A stretch of DNA of 64,000 nucleotides, taken from the NCBI GenBank assembly GCA_002498725.1, contig DAIJ01000017.1, positions 80,127 through 144,126 on the forward strand. The letters are read 5' to 3'. The notes beneath the pieces are model-generated. The model did not search any database, had not been told where the DNA came from, and was given only the letters and a program-made list of their open reading frames with translations. A program made the position numbers and the translations under genes. This document shows positions 36,130 to 45,138 of this stretch, piece after piece (the stretch's first letter is position 1; each line of letters starts with the position of its first letter). This DNA is from Euryarchaeota archaeon UBA23. Lineage in GTDB: Archaea; Thermoplasmatota; Poseidoniia; Poseidoniales; Thalassarchaeaceae.

Positions 36130-36923
36130 GACATATCGACCCATTTTGGACCTTCATTTAGTTCACAAACTTCGATAAGAAATCTCAATAAACCTTGTTT
36201 TGAGTCTTCATCTAAAGTATTCATCACTTCATTTTGGAAGTAATTACGCATTCTTTCTTCATCGGCACCAATAGATTTTGATGATTGTATGATTACATGA
36301 TTTCTATGTGATTCGTCTTTGTTAAATTTACTATAACTTTGAATCAAGTCTCTGTGCGCCTTTCGGAGATATTCTTTGGGGGCATCTTTTCTACAAGCAA
36401 ATACGCCAAAAACCATTGGAAGACCTGTTACCGATGTCCATTCACCACCAAGGTCTAGACGAATTAATTCAGGATTATCAAATGCAGCTGAAAGCGCACG
36501 ATCTCCAATTAGAAGAGCACCGTCACATTGGCTTAGCATTGAATCAAGATCGGGGCCTGTTTCGATACACTTTGGATCTAGACCACGGATTTTAAGCAAC
36601 CATCGCAATAGTACTTTTGACGTCGATGAATCGGACGGCAAAGCAATGTCCCGCATTTTTTCTAAGGGACGGCTTCCAAACAAGATTACAGAGCCGACTG
36701 CACCCCTAGCTACTATACCGAGATCGGGGATTAACAATAACTCATCTGAGTATTTGGCGTAATCAGCAGCAGGTATTGGCGCCGTTATACAATCACGTCG
36801 TAAAACATGACCAGTTAACCAAGCAGGAGGGGCTGGAAGAATAGTCCATTCTTTACTAAGACCTAAGAATAGTGGGTCACAGTTTGTGAAGGCAACGCGA
36901 CCTATGACATTAGTCCAAGACAT
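36120..36923 (-). CDS. mqnA: Chorismate dehydratase (futalosine pathway)
   Basis: MqnA removes water from chorismate to give 3-enolpyruvylbenzoate, the entry step of the futalosine pathway. The 267-residue protein has the family's order: IGRVAFTNCDPLFLGL at the start, CITAPIPAADYAKYSDELLL, LLRWLLKIRGLDPKCIETGP, then DGALLIGDRALSAAFDNPEL and GEWTSVTGLPMVFGVFACRK, of which ALLIGDRAL and TGLPMVF are the clearest marks. The mqnE gene lies 9 bases upstream on the same strand, so these two are almost surely one operon. The 3' end overlaps the HEAT-repeat gene. Confidence 0.93.
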   Translation of the reverse strand: MSWTNVIGRVAFTNCDPLFLGLSKEWTILPAPPAWLTGHVLRRDCITAPIPAADYAKYSDELLLIPDLGIVARGAVGSVILFGSRPLEKMRDIALPSDSSTSKVLLRWLLKIRGLDPKCIETGPDLDSMLSQCDGALLIGDRALSAAFDNPELIRLDLGGEWTSVTGLPMVFGVFACRKDAPKEYLRKAHRDLIQSYSKFNKDESHRNHVIIQSSKSIGADEERMRNYFQNEVMNTLDEDSKQGLLRFLIEVCELNEGPKWVDMSQE

Positions 36924-36932
36924 GACGATTCC

Positions 36933-38132
36933 TCAAACTAATATTGGCAATCTAGCCTCAATATTTTCCTCAAAAATTATTTCCTCAAAAGAAGAATAAA
37001 TTGTATTTCTGCGTATTGGCCTACAACCAACTTCTAAAACAAGTTTTGCGAGTTCTTCAGAAGATGTAGTTAGAGATGTAGTACTACCTGCTGAATGCAT
37101 AATTTCTTCATGCCCAACTGTACCATCAATATCATCAGCGCCACAAATTAACCCCATTTGTCCAATATTATCTCCTATATTCATTCTGTATGCTTTTATG
37201 TGAGGTATGTTATCAAGCATTAATCGAGATACTGCTATTACTCTAAGTATTTCATTACTTGTTGCCAACTGAGCCTCGGGTAATCGTGAATGATCTGGTA
37301 AGAATGGATAAGGAACAAAACATTGAAAACCTTCAGTTTGATCTTGTAAATTTCTTAATTTTTCTAAATGGATAATCCTTTCATTGGCAGTTTCTACTGT
37401 TCCGAAGAGCATTGTACAATTAGTCGGTATTCCTATTGAATGGGCGATTTTATGTATGTCAATATATTCTTGACTTGACTCTTTTCCACGACAAATTCGG
37501 TCACGAACAGAGTCAACTAAAATCTCAGCCCCACCCCCTGGAATTGAATCCAAACCAGCTGCCGACAAACGCTCTAGAGTTCTCTTAACAGAAAGATTTG
37601 ACCTAGAAGCAATATGCTTTATCTCAACAGCCGTGAGAGATTTGATATGAACATGAGGGAATATCTTACTAGTTTTGCGATATAATTCTTCATAGTGTTC
37701 AACACTCCAAGAAGGATGTAAACCACCTACTGAATGAACTTCATCTATTATCTCTGAGAATGGTTCAATTCTGTGTAAATATTCATCTATAGTTAACTCG
37801 TATGCTTCAGAATGGCGGGAGCCTTTTCTGAATGCACAGAATCTACAGGCTAATACACATATATTTGTTGTATTGACATGTAAATTTTCATTAAAGAAAA
37901 TTTGTTTCCCGAATCTAGATTCCTTAACCATTTTTGCTAGACTAGTGAGTGGAAAAAAATCCGCCTCGGTCATAAGTCTGAGGCCAATTTCACGATTTAT
38001 ACGACCATTGTTAATCAATTGATTATAGGCAGAAAAAAGTAACTCGTCGTTTGATATGCACAATGGTACTTCCATCTGATAGAGTCGATTTTGCCAATTT
38101 TGGGTGCCGCCAAGGGCTACAGAATCAACCAT
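36933..38132 (-). CDS. mqnE: Aminodeoxyfutalosine synthase (radical SAM)
   Basis: MqnE joins enolpyruvylbenzoate, the MqnA product, to the adenosine moiety of SAM. The radical-SAM cluster motif is NICVLACRFCAFRKG. HSVGGLHPSWSVEHYEELYR, LDSIPGGGAEILVDSVRDRI, NCTMLFGTVETANERI and RMNIGDNIGQMGLICGADD identify MqnE instead of MqnC. The start is uncertain: the frame is open to 38291 and would overlap the transketolase gene. The ATG at 38132, with a GAGGCG nine bases before it, gives 399 residues, close to the family's usual length, and 38075 is another choice. It sits 9 bases upstream of mqnA. Confidence 0.9.
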   Translation of the reverse strand: MVDSVALGGTQNWQNRLYQMEVPLCISNDELLFSAYNQLINNGRINREIGLRLMTEADFFPLTSLAKMVKESRFGKQIFFNENLHVNTTNICVLACRFCAFRKGSRHSEAYELTIDEYLHRIEPFSEIIDEVHSVGGLHPSWSVEHYEELYRKTSKIFPHVHIKSLTAVEIKHIASRSNLSVKRTLERLSAAGLDSIPGGGAEILVDSVRDRICRGKESSQEYIDIHKIAHSIGIPTNCTMLFGTVETANERIIHLEKLRNLQDQTEGFQCFVPYPFLPDHSRLPEAQLATSNEILRVIAVSRLMLDNIPHIKAYRMNIGDNIGQMGLICGADDIDGTVGHEEIMHSAGSTTSLTTSSEELAKLVLEVGCRPIRRNTIYSSFEEIIFEENIEARLPILV

Positions 38133-38263
38133 TGATGACGCCTCTATGACTAGACCCAATAAGTCAATGTTATTCAATCCATGTAAAAAACCAGTAGAGG
38201 TATTAAACCGGAAATCATCAATAGCCAGTGTCAACAGCGGACCATGTGATTGGCTCGGAAAGC

Positions 38264-39067
38264 ATGGTTGAAGAGCTGGAAAAAACCGCAAAGAAATGCA
38301 GAAGATTAATTGTCGATATGATACATAAAGCGGGAGCAGGACACCCGGGAGGATCGCTATCTGCTATTGATATCATCGTAGGTTTGTATGAAACGCAAAT
38401 GAATGTTGACCCTAATAATTCGGAAGATGAAAATCGCGATAGGTTCGTAATGAGTAAAGGGCATGCGAGTCCTGCTGTTTATTCAATATTGAAGGAAAAA
38501 AACTTCTTGACTCAAAATGATCTTGACGGATTCAGAAAACTTGGATCTGTATGTCAGGGTCATGTAGATATGAAATGGACTAATGGAGTGGACTTCTCAG
38601 CAGGTAGCCTAGGCATGGGATTATCTTTCGGCATTGGATGCGCATTATCTGCTAAGATGGACGGGAAATCATTCCAAACATGGGTAATGATTGGCGATGG
38701 TGAGACACAAGAAGGGCAGATATGGGAGGCCCTCATGGCAGCAAATTATCACAAATTAGGTAATTTACATCTAATAGTGGATAGGAATAGAATTCAAAAT
38801 GATGATTTTGTTGATGTACAAATGGAAATTGGAGATATTGCAACAAAGATAAATTCCTTTGGATGGAATGTAAAAGAAATTGACGGGCATGATATGGCCG
38901 AAATAATTGATGCATTGAATTGGTCTAAGGAAACTAAAGGACCTTGTGCAATTGTGGCTCATACTGTGAAAGGAAAAGGTGTTTCATTTATGGAAAATAA
39001 TCCTTCATTTCACGGCAAAGCACCTAACAATGAGGAACTTCGTAAAGCAATGGAGGAATTGTCATGA
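38264..39067 (+). CDS. Transketolase, N-terminal subunit
   Basis: The thiamine-diphosphate-binding half of a split transketolase, 267 residues from the ATG at 38264. The family motifs are DMIHKAGAGHPGGSLSAIDI, RFVMSKGHASPAVYSIL and GSLGMGLSFGIGCALSAKMD, then the ThDP motif VMIGDGETQEGQIWEALMAA and IVDRNRIQNDD. HTVKGKGVSFMENNPSFHG ends it. Split transketolases are usual in archaea and move two-carbon units between sugar phosphates, here probably for making pentoses or aromatic precursors. The C-terminal subunit overlaps it by four bases (ATGA), indicating translational coupling. Confidence 0.94.
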   Translation: MVEELEKTAKKCRRLIVDMIHKAGAGHPGGSLSAIDIIVGLYETQMNVDPNNSEDENRDRFVMSKGHASPAVYSILKEKNFLTQNDLDGFRKLGSVCQGHVDMKWTNGVDFSAGSLGMGLSFGIGCALSAKMDGKSFQTWVMIGDGETQEGQIWEALMAANYHKLGNLHLIVDRNRIQNDDFVDVQMEIGDIATKINSFGWNVKEIDGHDMAEIIDALNWSKETKGPCAIVAHTVKGKGVSFMENNPSFHGKAPNNEELRKAMEELS

Positions 39068-39999
39068 GCGCTCCCTCATCAGGTGGAGCAAGTAGAGACG
39101 GATATGGTGCAGCACTGCTTGATTTAGCAGTAGATGAACGAGTTGTTGTATTGGAGGCTGATTTAGGAAAATCAACTAAGTCATGTCATTTTAGAGCAGA
39201 ATACCCTGAAAGGACGGTTTCACTAGGTATCGCGGAACAAAATATGGTTCTAGTATCCGCAGGACTTGCCTCTTGTGGAAAAATTCCTTTCGCGAGTACT
39301 TTTGCTATATTTTCAGAAAGGGCATTTGAACAAGTAAGAAATGGCGTAGCAAGACCAGGATTGGTTGCTCATTTCTGTGGAAGCCATGGGGGCACACATA
39401 CAGGAACTGATGGAAGTAGTGCGCAATCAATAGAAGATCTAGCCATATATAGAACAATACCTGGAATGACAGTTATGCATCCTTCTGATGATATTTCGAC
39501 TAGAGAATTAACTAAACAATTACTCAAACATGATTTTCCATCTTACACAAGAACTGCTCGGAATAAAACTCCGAGACTATATGATGATGAAAGTGTTCGC
39601 AAATTGAAGATTGGGAAGGGTTCAATCCTAAGAGAAGGGTCTGACATAGCTATATTTTCTTGTGGCGTCATGGTGCACAAAGCCTTACTTGCTGCAGAAT
39701 TGATATCAAAAGAGGGTATAGAAGTGACAGTTGTAGATATGCATACCATAAAACCTCTAGATTTTGAACTAATAGATAGACTATCTAAAGATGTCAAAGG
39801 ATTCGTTACTGTAGAAGATCATTCAGTAATAGGGGGCCTAGGATCTGCAATTTCCGAGTATGTATCGAGTAAAAATCCAATTAAAGTGATTAAAATTGGA
39901 GTCGAAGATAAATTTGGAGAAAGTGGAGAGAGTGAAGAGCTGCTTGACATAATGGGACTGACAATAGAAAGAATTGCAGAGTCTTGCCGGGAAATTTAG
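39064..39999 (+). CDS. Transketolase, C-terminal subunit
   Basis: The partner half, 311 residues, containing the pyrimidine-binding and C-terminal domains. Motifs are VVLEADLGKSTK, VSLGIAEQNMVLVSAGLASC, GSHGGTHTGTDGSSAQSIED, the catalytic-loop region PGMTVMHPSDDISTRE and the C-terminal VVDMHTIKPLDFE with TVEDHSVIGGLGSAISEY. The start codon lies inside the stop of the N-terminal subunit gene. Together the two genes make one complete transketolase of ordinary size. A small TM-protein gene starts about 70 bases downstream and may share the transcript. Confidence 0.94.
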   Translation: MSAPSSGGASRDGYGAALLDLAVDERVVVLEADLGKSTKSCHFRAEYPERTVSLGIAEQNMVLVSAGLASCGKIPFASTFAIFSERAFEQVRNGVARPGLVAHFCGSHGGTHTGTDGSSAQSIEDLAIYRTIPGMTVMHPSDDISTRELTKQLLKHDFPSYTRTARNKTPRLYDDESVRKLKIGKGSILREGSDIAIFSCGVMVHKALLAAELISKEGIEVTVVDMHTIKPLDFELIDRLSKDVKGFVTVEDHSVIGGLGSAISEYVSSKNPIKVIKIGVEDKFGESGESEELLDIMGLTIERIAESCREI

Positions 40000-40069
40000 T
40001 AGTCTAATTTCGGTCGTTGTTACTCAATTAGTGGCGTTTGATTCAATAACACCATTGATGGCGCATGGA

Positions 40070-40450
40070 ATGATGTCGGACTTTGAGCGTGTTAAACAAC
40101 TTCTCGATGGAGACATTCATCCTGATGAATTAGAACTTGATGATGAATTGTATGAAATGGCGGAGTCGATATACGGAAGAGAGGCTCTTGAGGAAATGGG
40201 AATTATTGCACCCGAAAGACCTACGGATTCTAAACCCCAATCAAACGGCGATTCTAATCATGAAGTAGAATTTCCTAAACCAGAAAGTACTATTACCAAT
40301 GATAATGAAATTAAAAAACCAAAGAAAAGATTGGGTATAAAATTTATAATGCTTGTAATATTATTTGGTTGCGTATTAGGGATAGGTAATTATCTTGAAT
40401 ATATTCACCTCGAAAAATACATAGAACAAATTAAACTGACCTTGGAGTAA
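40070..40450 (+). CDS. Small single-pass membrane protein, unknown function
   Basis: From the ATG at 40070 the protein is 126 residues. It begins with an acidic helical part (SDFERVKQLLDGDIHPDELE, LYEMAESIYGREALEEMGI), then a disordered polar linker (about 50-85), and then one membrane helix (IKFIMLVILFGCVLGIGNYL) with a short end. Reading upstream to 39974 is possible but enters the transketolase gene. Nothing in it points to an enzyme. A tail-anchored adapter with a cytoplasmic N-domain is the simplest reading. Confidence 0.6.
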   Translation: MMSDFERVKQLLDGDIHPDELELDDELYEMAESIYGREALEEMGIIAPERPTDSKPQSNGDSNHEVEFPKPESTITNDNEIKKPKKRLGIKFIMLVILFGCVLGIGNYLEYIHLEKYIEQIKLTLE

Positions 40451-40472
40451 TGCTAACTGAATTTTATGAAAT

Positions 40473-41993
40473 TTAGTACATACGGGCAAGGTATTGCTTT
40501 CGCGTTGTCATCCTACCTGTTATAGCGCAAGGCTGAGGAGTTTCGTATGGATCTACACAATCTCCAAGAAAAGCAAGACCTGTTGATTTCTCTATTATCT
40601 CCGCATCAGAATCATTTCCATCAAAAGCAAGTTCGTATACCATTCCATCCTTAATCTCGCCGAGAAGTTGCCAATTACCAGATTCCTTGCTAATACCAGG
40701 GAATTTACTGATTTTACTATCCATTAACTCTTGAGATCTAGAACGAAGATGGGACTCTATTAGCGAAAGGGAATCTTTAACACTTTCAATTAAAGAAGAT
40801 GTAGGAAATTCTTCCTTACCACCTGTTCTTAATGACATGATGAACTTATCTTCTGCTAAATCACGAGGCCCAAGTTCTAACCTTAATGGTACTCCCTTGA
40901 TTTCCCAATGATAATGCTTAGCACCTGGACGTAAATCTCTATCATCAATCTTGACTCTAAATCCAGCATCTTTCAAATCCTTAGCCATAGAATTAACTTT
41001 AACGATTACATTTTCATCGATGTGAGAAGCAATTGGCATAAGAACAACCTGAATTGGAGCTACTTTAGGAGGGAAAATTAGACCTGCGTCGTCACCATGA
41101 ACACCAACTACTGCCCCTAACATCCTCTCAGACATTCCAAAAGTTGTCTGATGGCAAAATTGAGAATTACCCTCTGAATCTTCATATTTTACATCGAAGG
41201 CCCTAGCCCATTGATCCTTGTAATGATGATAAGTTGCCACCTGTAATGTGCGACCATTTGGCATCATTATGTCTACTGCAGTAGTAAACCAAGCACCAGG
41301 AAATGTGTCCCAAACTGGACGCTTGCTGACTATCGCTGGAAAACATAGATCATGTAATAAATTCTGTACAATTTGAGCATCTTCTTCTATCTGGGCATCA
41401 GCACCTGCCTGGTCCTTATGAGCAGTGTGAGCTTCAAAGAAGTGTATCTCACGAACCCTAATGAATGATCTTGTTTGTTTTGTTTCATAACGAAATGTAT
41501 TCACAATTTGAAATGTTTTTAATGGTAAATCACTATGAGACCTGATCCACAAAGAAAATAGTGTATACATGGGAGTTTCACTAGTTGGACGTAGAAACAT
41601 GGGAACGTCAAGATTATTTTCGCCTGCATGTTTAACCCAGTAAACTTCTTTCTTGAAACCAGTATCTTCTTCTTCCATTCGTAATTCAGATGGATCTACA
41701 CCCTCTTCACGGGATTTTTTGAGAAGAGAAACTAAACGATTTTCCTTCTCTAGAAGATCTTCGGGGACAAGTAGAGGGAAATTGTATTCTTCATGACCAG
41801 TACGATCCATTTGATCTCTTGTTAGGCCATCAATTAGAGACATTGTCTTCCAGCCATAAGGTTTCCAGACATCCATTCCTTTAATCGGATATCTCTTATC
41901 AACAAGGTCGGCGATTTCAACAATTGAGGGGTACCACGCATTAAAATCGGCCTTGGCAGGAATACCACGCTTGGCCTTGTCTGGCTTCGCCAT
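40473..41993 (-). CDS. proS: Prolyl-tRNA synthetase, archaeal/eukaryotic type
   Basis: A class II synthetase of 506 residues charging tRNA-Pro. DVWKPYGWKTMSLIDGLTRD and EYNFPLLVPEDLL are N-terminal marks. Motif 2 is found in FRYETKQTRSFIRVREIHFF and motif 3 in GLIFPPKVAPIQVVLMPIAS and its surroundings. The archaeal-type C-terminal extension is present and ends with an aromatic residue (QYLARMY), as the family requires. A bacterial editing insertion is absent. The ATG at 41993 (MAKPDKAKRGIP) is preferred over the extended start at 42023. It lies 50 bases upstream of nothing else on the strand, with coaBC behind it. Confidence 0.95.
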   Translation of the reverse strand: MAKPDKAKRGIPAKADFNAWYPSIVEIADLVDKRYPIKGMDVWKPYGWKTMSLIDGLTRDQMDRTGHEEYNFPLLVPEDLLEKENRLVSLLKKSREEGVDPSELRMEEEDTGFKKEVYWVKHAGENNLDVPMFLRPTSETPMYTLFSLWIRSHSDLPLKTFQIVNTFRYETKQTRSFIRVREIHFFEAHTAHKDQAGADAQIEEDAQIVQNLLHDLCFPAIVSKRPVWDTFPGAWFTTAVDIMMPNGRTLQVATYHHYKDQWARAFDVKYEDSEGNSQFCHQTTFGMSERMLGAVVGVHGDDAGLIFPPKVAPIQVVLMPIASHIDENVIVKVNSMAKDLKDAGFRVKIDDRDLRPGAKHYHWEIKGVPLRLELGPRDLAEDKFIMSLRTGGKEEFPTSSLIESVKDSLSLIESHLRSRSQELMDSKISKFPGISKESGNWQLLGEIKDGMVYELAFDGNDSDAEIIEKSTGLAFLGDCVDPYETPQPCAITGRMTTRKQYLARMY

Positions 41994-42042
41994 GATATCC
42001 CTCGCCAACGAATATGGCTTCAATGTGACGCTAGAAATGACA

Positions 42043-43263
42043 TCATTTAGCCGAGATGATGCGTGCTATTGATTCGCAAAGAGCAAGATCTGTTGGTATT
42101 AATTCGACTCCATCATTAGGTGTAATGATACGGGCCCGAACAGAATTTGGATCATTCATTTCTTCCATTAAATTGGCAACAACAGCATCAATTTGATATT
42201 TTTCTAATTGAAAACGAGCACGCTCAACCAATAATTCAGGACTAACTCCAGATTCTAACTTGAATCCTATACGAATTGGATTAACAGAACCATCGTTATT
42301 TATTAGTTGATTCATTTCATTAAGTAAATAAGATAATTCTTCTATATGTTTAGGTCCTGGTTTAAGATTAATATTCCAATTTTCAGAACCGCTGGCTTTC
42401 TTTCCAATTTCAGGTTCTGTGTAATAGTCCAAGACTGCTGCTGCATGAATCCAAACATCTGGTAAATATTCAACTTGAGCTTTTTTGCATATTTCTAACA
42501 TACCGTCTGGAGTTCCGTCTCTATGTATAATAGGCAATTCAAATGAGGGGTGAGCTGATGTTTTACCCGCTATACAAATTACATTGTGCCCCATCCTATG
42601 CAAATATTCTGCTATTAGCCAACCTGTTCTTCCAGAAGATGCATTTTGAATTGCCCTAACATCATCTATTGGAGCTCGGTTAGCCCCCAAAGTTATCGCT
42701 ATCGTTTTACTACTAGTTGAAGAATTGGCTAGATGACAGACTGTTGCTACAATAGATACTGGGTCTGGTTGTTTGATCTTGCCTTCTTCCATATCGCTAG
42801 TAATTATCAATGCCCCTTGAGCCTCAAGAGATAATATAAGATCATTAGTGACAGGGTCGTCAAATAAATCTTGATGCATGGATGGGATGAAACACATTTT
42901 GTCACCCCTACCTCTTGCGGCCGAAAGAGCCATCATCAATTCAGAGTCCATTATTCCATGAATATGTTTGGAAATCGTATTACGTGTTGCTGGCGCAATA
43001 AGTACGACATCATGACAATTCAACTGAGTCATGTCTGAAGACCATCCCTCCATGACCTTTACACCGGATGCCCAAGATACCGCTAGAGGAGTAATGACCT
43101 TTGTAGCCTCCTTACTCATAACAACAGTAAGTTCAGCCTGATGCCTTCTTAACTCACGAGCAAGTCGCACCGATTCAACTGCTGCTATACCACCAGTAAT
43201 GGCTAGCAATACGCTTTTTCCCTTAAGCGCATTACTTCTAAACTCAACATCAGTATCGCGCAT
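42043..43263 (-). CDS. coaBC: CoaBC: phosphopantothenoylcysteine synthetase/decarboxylase
   Basis: A two-domain enzyme of coenzyme A synthesis, 406 residues from the ATG at 43263. The N-terminal FMN-dependent decarboxylase domain (CoaC) starts with SVLLAITGGIAAVESVRLAR and includes HDVVLIAPATRNTISK and CFIPSMHQDL. The C-terminal ligase domain (CoaB) has ALGANRAP-like ITLGANRAPIDDVRAIQNAS with SSGRTGWLIAEYL, then WIHAAAVLDYYTE and GFKLESGV. The longer frame to 43392 overlaps the divergent membrane gene and has no family match in its first 43 residues, so the inner ATG is taken. It turns 4'-phosphopantothenate and cysteine into phosphopantetheine. Confidence 0.92.
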   Translation of the reverse strand: MRDTDVEFRSNALKGKSVLLAITGGIAAVESVRLARELRRHQAELTVVMSKEATKVITPLAVSWASGVKVMEGWSSDMTQLNCHDVVLIAPATRNTISKHIHGIMDSELMMALSAARGRGDKMCFIPSMHQDLFDDPVTNDLILSLEAQGALIITSDMEEGKIKQPDPVSIVATVCHLANSSTSSKTIAITLGANRAPIDDVRAIQNASSGRTGWLIAEYLHRMGHNVICIAGKTSAHPSFELPIIHRDGTPDGMLEICKKAQVEYLPDVWIHAAAVLDYYTEPEIGKKASGSENWNINLKPGPKHIEELSYLLNEMNQLINNDGSVNPIRIGFKLESGVSPELLVERARFQLEKYQIDAVVANLMEEMNDPNSVRARIITPNDGVELIPTDLALCESIARIISAK

Positions 43264-43385
43264 CGTAGTAATCCCGAACCAGCACCTATTCATGAGGTCG
43301 TCGACGGCCCAAGGATGATTTATCAGAACCTTTTCGACATGTTGTGCAAGAGAGTGTTTACGAACGAAATTTCTTATGGATATGG

Positions 43386-43892
43386 ATGGCACCTCTTGCA
43401 GACTGGATCATATTATGCTTAATTGCTGGACCTTTAATCACCACGATTGGGCAATATCTATTTGCAACTATAAGCATCTTAACACTCTTCTTTGTAATTT
43501 ATTTAACACAAGGTTTCAGAGCAAAAAAGAAGAGGTTTCTGAATACTATGATTGTTTTCAATCACGTAATAATGCGTACATACATGATCGTTGCAGTATT
43601 CTGGACTATAATAGCAATTTCTGGTTCAAGTATTCCACTACTAATTCAATGTTTGATGCTTGCTCTGATGTCATTTGTAAAGAAAAGAGAAAATCGAAGA
43701 ATAAGACATCCGAGTTTTACTAGTTGGTATTTTAGTAATGAAGAATCTGAGAAGATTCTTTCAGAGGATGAAGTTTATGCAACTTGTCCAGATTGTGACA
43801 GTCTACTAGCAGTAATACCAAGTAAATTGCAATTGACAGATAGATGTCCTAATTGCGATGGACTACTTGTCAAGACACCAGAAGCGATTTAA
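43386..43892 (+). CDS. Membrane protein with C-terminal zinc ribbon
   Basis: A 168-residue protein from the ATG at 43386. Four hydrophobic segments occupy residues 5-110 (DWIILCLIAGPLITTIGQYL, ATISILTLFFVIYLTQ, MIVAVFWTIIAISG, LLIQCLMLALMSF). A short basic loop follows, then a compact zinc ribbon CPDCDSLLAVIPSKL and CPNCDGLLVK near the end. The same kind of ribbon recurs in the protein at 60211-62094. Function unknown. It converges exactly with the thiolase gene (stop at 43892, thiolase end at 43893). Confidence 0.72.
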   Translation: MAPLADWIILCLIAGPLITTIGQYLFATISILTLFFVIYLTQGFRAKKKRFLNTMIVFNHVIMRTYMIVAVFWTIIAISGSSIPLLIQCLMLALMSFVKKRENRRIRHPSFTSWYFSNEESEKILSEDEVYATCPDCDSLLAVIPSKLQLTDRCPNCDGLLVKTPEAI

Positions 43893-45032
43893 CTAATTTT
43901 GATACCTCTCAAGGGCAGTAGCAATACCCATACCCCCACCTATGCACATAGTTGCTATTGCACGGTTTTTTCCAGTTCTTTCTAGAAGTGACGCCGCCTT
44001 GCATGTTATACGAGCTCCAGAAGCTCCTAAAGGATGTCCAAGAGAAATCGCCCCTCCATCCAAGTTTACTTTATCTGTATTTATTCCTAATTCATCGATG
44101 CAAACAATACTTTGGGAAGAAAAGGCTTCGTTTAATTCGAATATATCTACATCATCAATATTCCAATTTGCTCTTTCGAGACATAGTTTAGTTGCCATTA
44201 TAGGGCCCAAGCCCATCAAACTAGGAGAACAACCAGTTACTGCTGAAGAGACTACTGTTGCAATTGGAATAAGGTTGTTACTTATTGCAAATTTTTCACT
44301 ACAAACAATAGCAAATGTAGCCCCGTCGGTTAATGGAGATGATGTTGCTGCAGTAACAGTTCCTTCTTCTTTGAAAACGGCCCCCAATTTAGCCATTGAT
44401 TCAAGATTTGTTGAGGGACGAATGCAACCATCATTTACAATCGATTTATCATCAAAAATAATTGGACATATTTCTTCATCAAAAAAACCCGCCTCAGCAG
44501 CAGCATGAGATTTTTGATGGGATGAAACGGCAAAAATTTCCTGCTTTTCTCTAGTGATAGAATATAATTCTGCAACGTTTTCAGCAGTAAGACCCATGTT
44601 GATATAAGCCTCTGGGAAAGATTGTTCTAGATTCGGATTAGGAGACCAATTGAATCCTCTTCTCTTAACACGAGACATTGATTCCACTCCGCCAACAAGA
44701 AAACAATCCCCCCATCCTGCAAGAATATTCCCAGTTGCTGTATGAATTGCTTGCATTGAAGAGCCACAGAGACGATTTATCGTAGTACCTGGTACAGATT
44801 CAGGAAGCCCTGCAAGAAGCCCTACGAATCGTCCTAAATTATATCCTTGTTCGCCTTCTGGATAAGCACAACCCAATATTATATCATCAATCAATGAGGG
44901 ATCTAGATTGTTTCTAGAAAGTAATTTTTTGGCCACCTGAGAAGCAATATCATCTGGCCTAACCCCCTTCAATTCTCCCTTATGAGCCCTATGGAATGGA
45001 GAACGCATCCAGTCTACGATGACCGCCTTCAC
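43893..45032 (-). CDS. Thiolase (acetyl-CoA acyltransferase)
   Basis: A thiolase that joins or splits acyl-CoA units. The nucleophile is the Cys of TTINRLCGSSMQAIHTATG, and the second pair of active residues lies in SLGHPLGASGARI and TMCIGGGMGIA. ELNEAFSSQS is also characteristic. The reading frame is open to 45158, but a GTG at 45032 gives MKAVIVDWMRSPFHRA, the exact family start, so I use 379 residues with a GTG start. It could serve fatty-acid breakdown (FadA-like) or make acetoacetyl-CoA for isoprenoids. The HxFN-lacking pattern does not decide this. It is divergent from kptA. Confidence 0.93.
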   Translation of the reverse strand: MKAVIVDWMRSPFHRAHKGELKGVRPDDIASQVAKKLLSRNNLDPSLIDDIILGCAYPEGEQGYNLGRFVGLLAGLPESVPGTTINRLCGSSMQAIHTATGNILAGWGDCFLVGGVESMSRVKRRGFNWSPNPNLEQSFPEAYINMGLTAENVAELYSITREKQEIFAVSSHQKSHAAAEAGFFDEEICPIIFDDKSIVNDGCIRPSTNLESMAKLGAVFKEEGTVTAATSSPLTDGATFAIVCSEKFAISNNLIPIATVVSSAVTGCSPSLMGLGPIMATKLCLERANWNIDDVDIFELNEAFSSQSIVCIDELGINTDKVNLDGGAISLGHPLGASGARITCKAASLLERTGKNRAIATMCIGGGMGIATALERYQN

Positions 45033-45138
45033 AGTACAAGGAAGAGAATCTTCCCAATAACGGTTGAGTAAAGAGTACCTGGGGTTTCTGTTGAGCAGAC
45101 CGTGGGGTTCATGAGAGGATCTCTTGTCGCGCTCTTTA

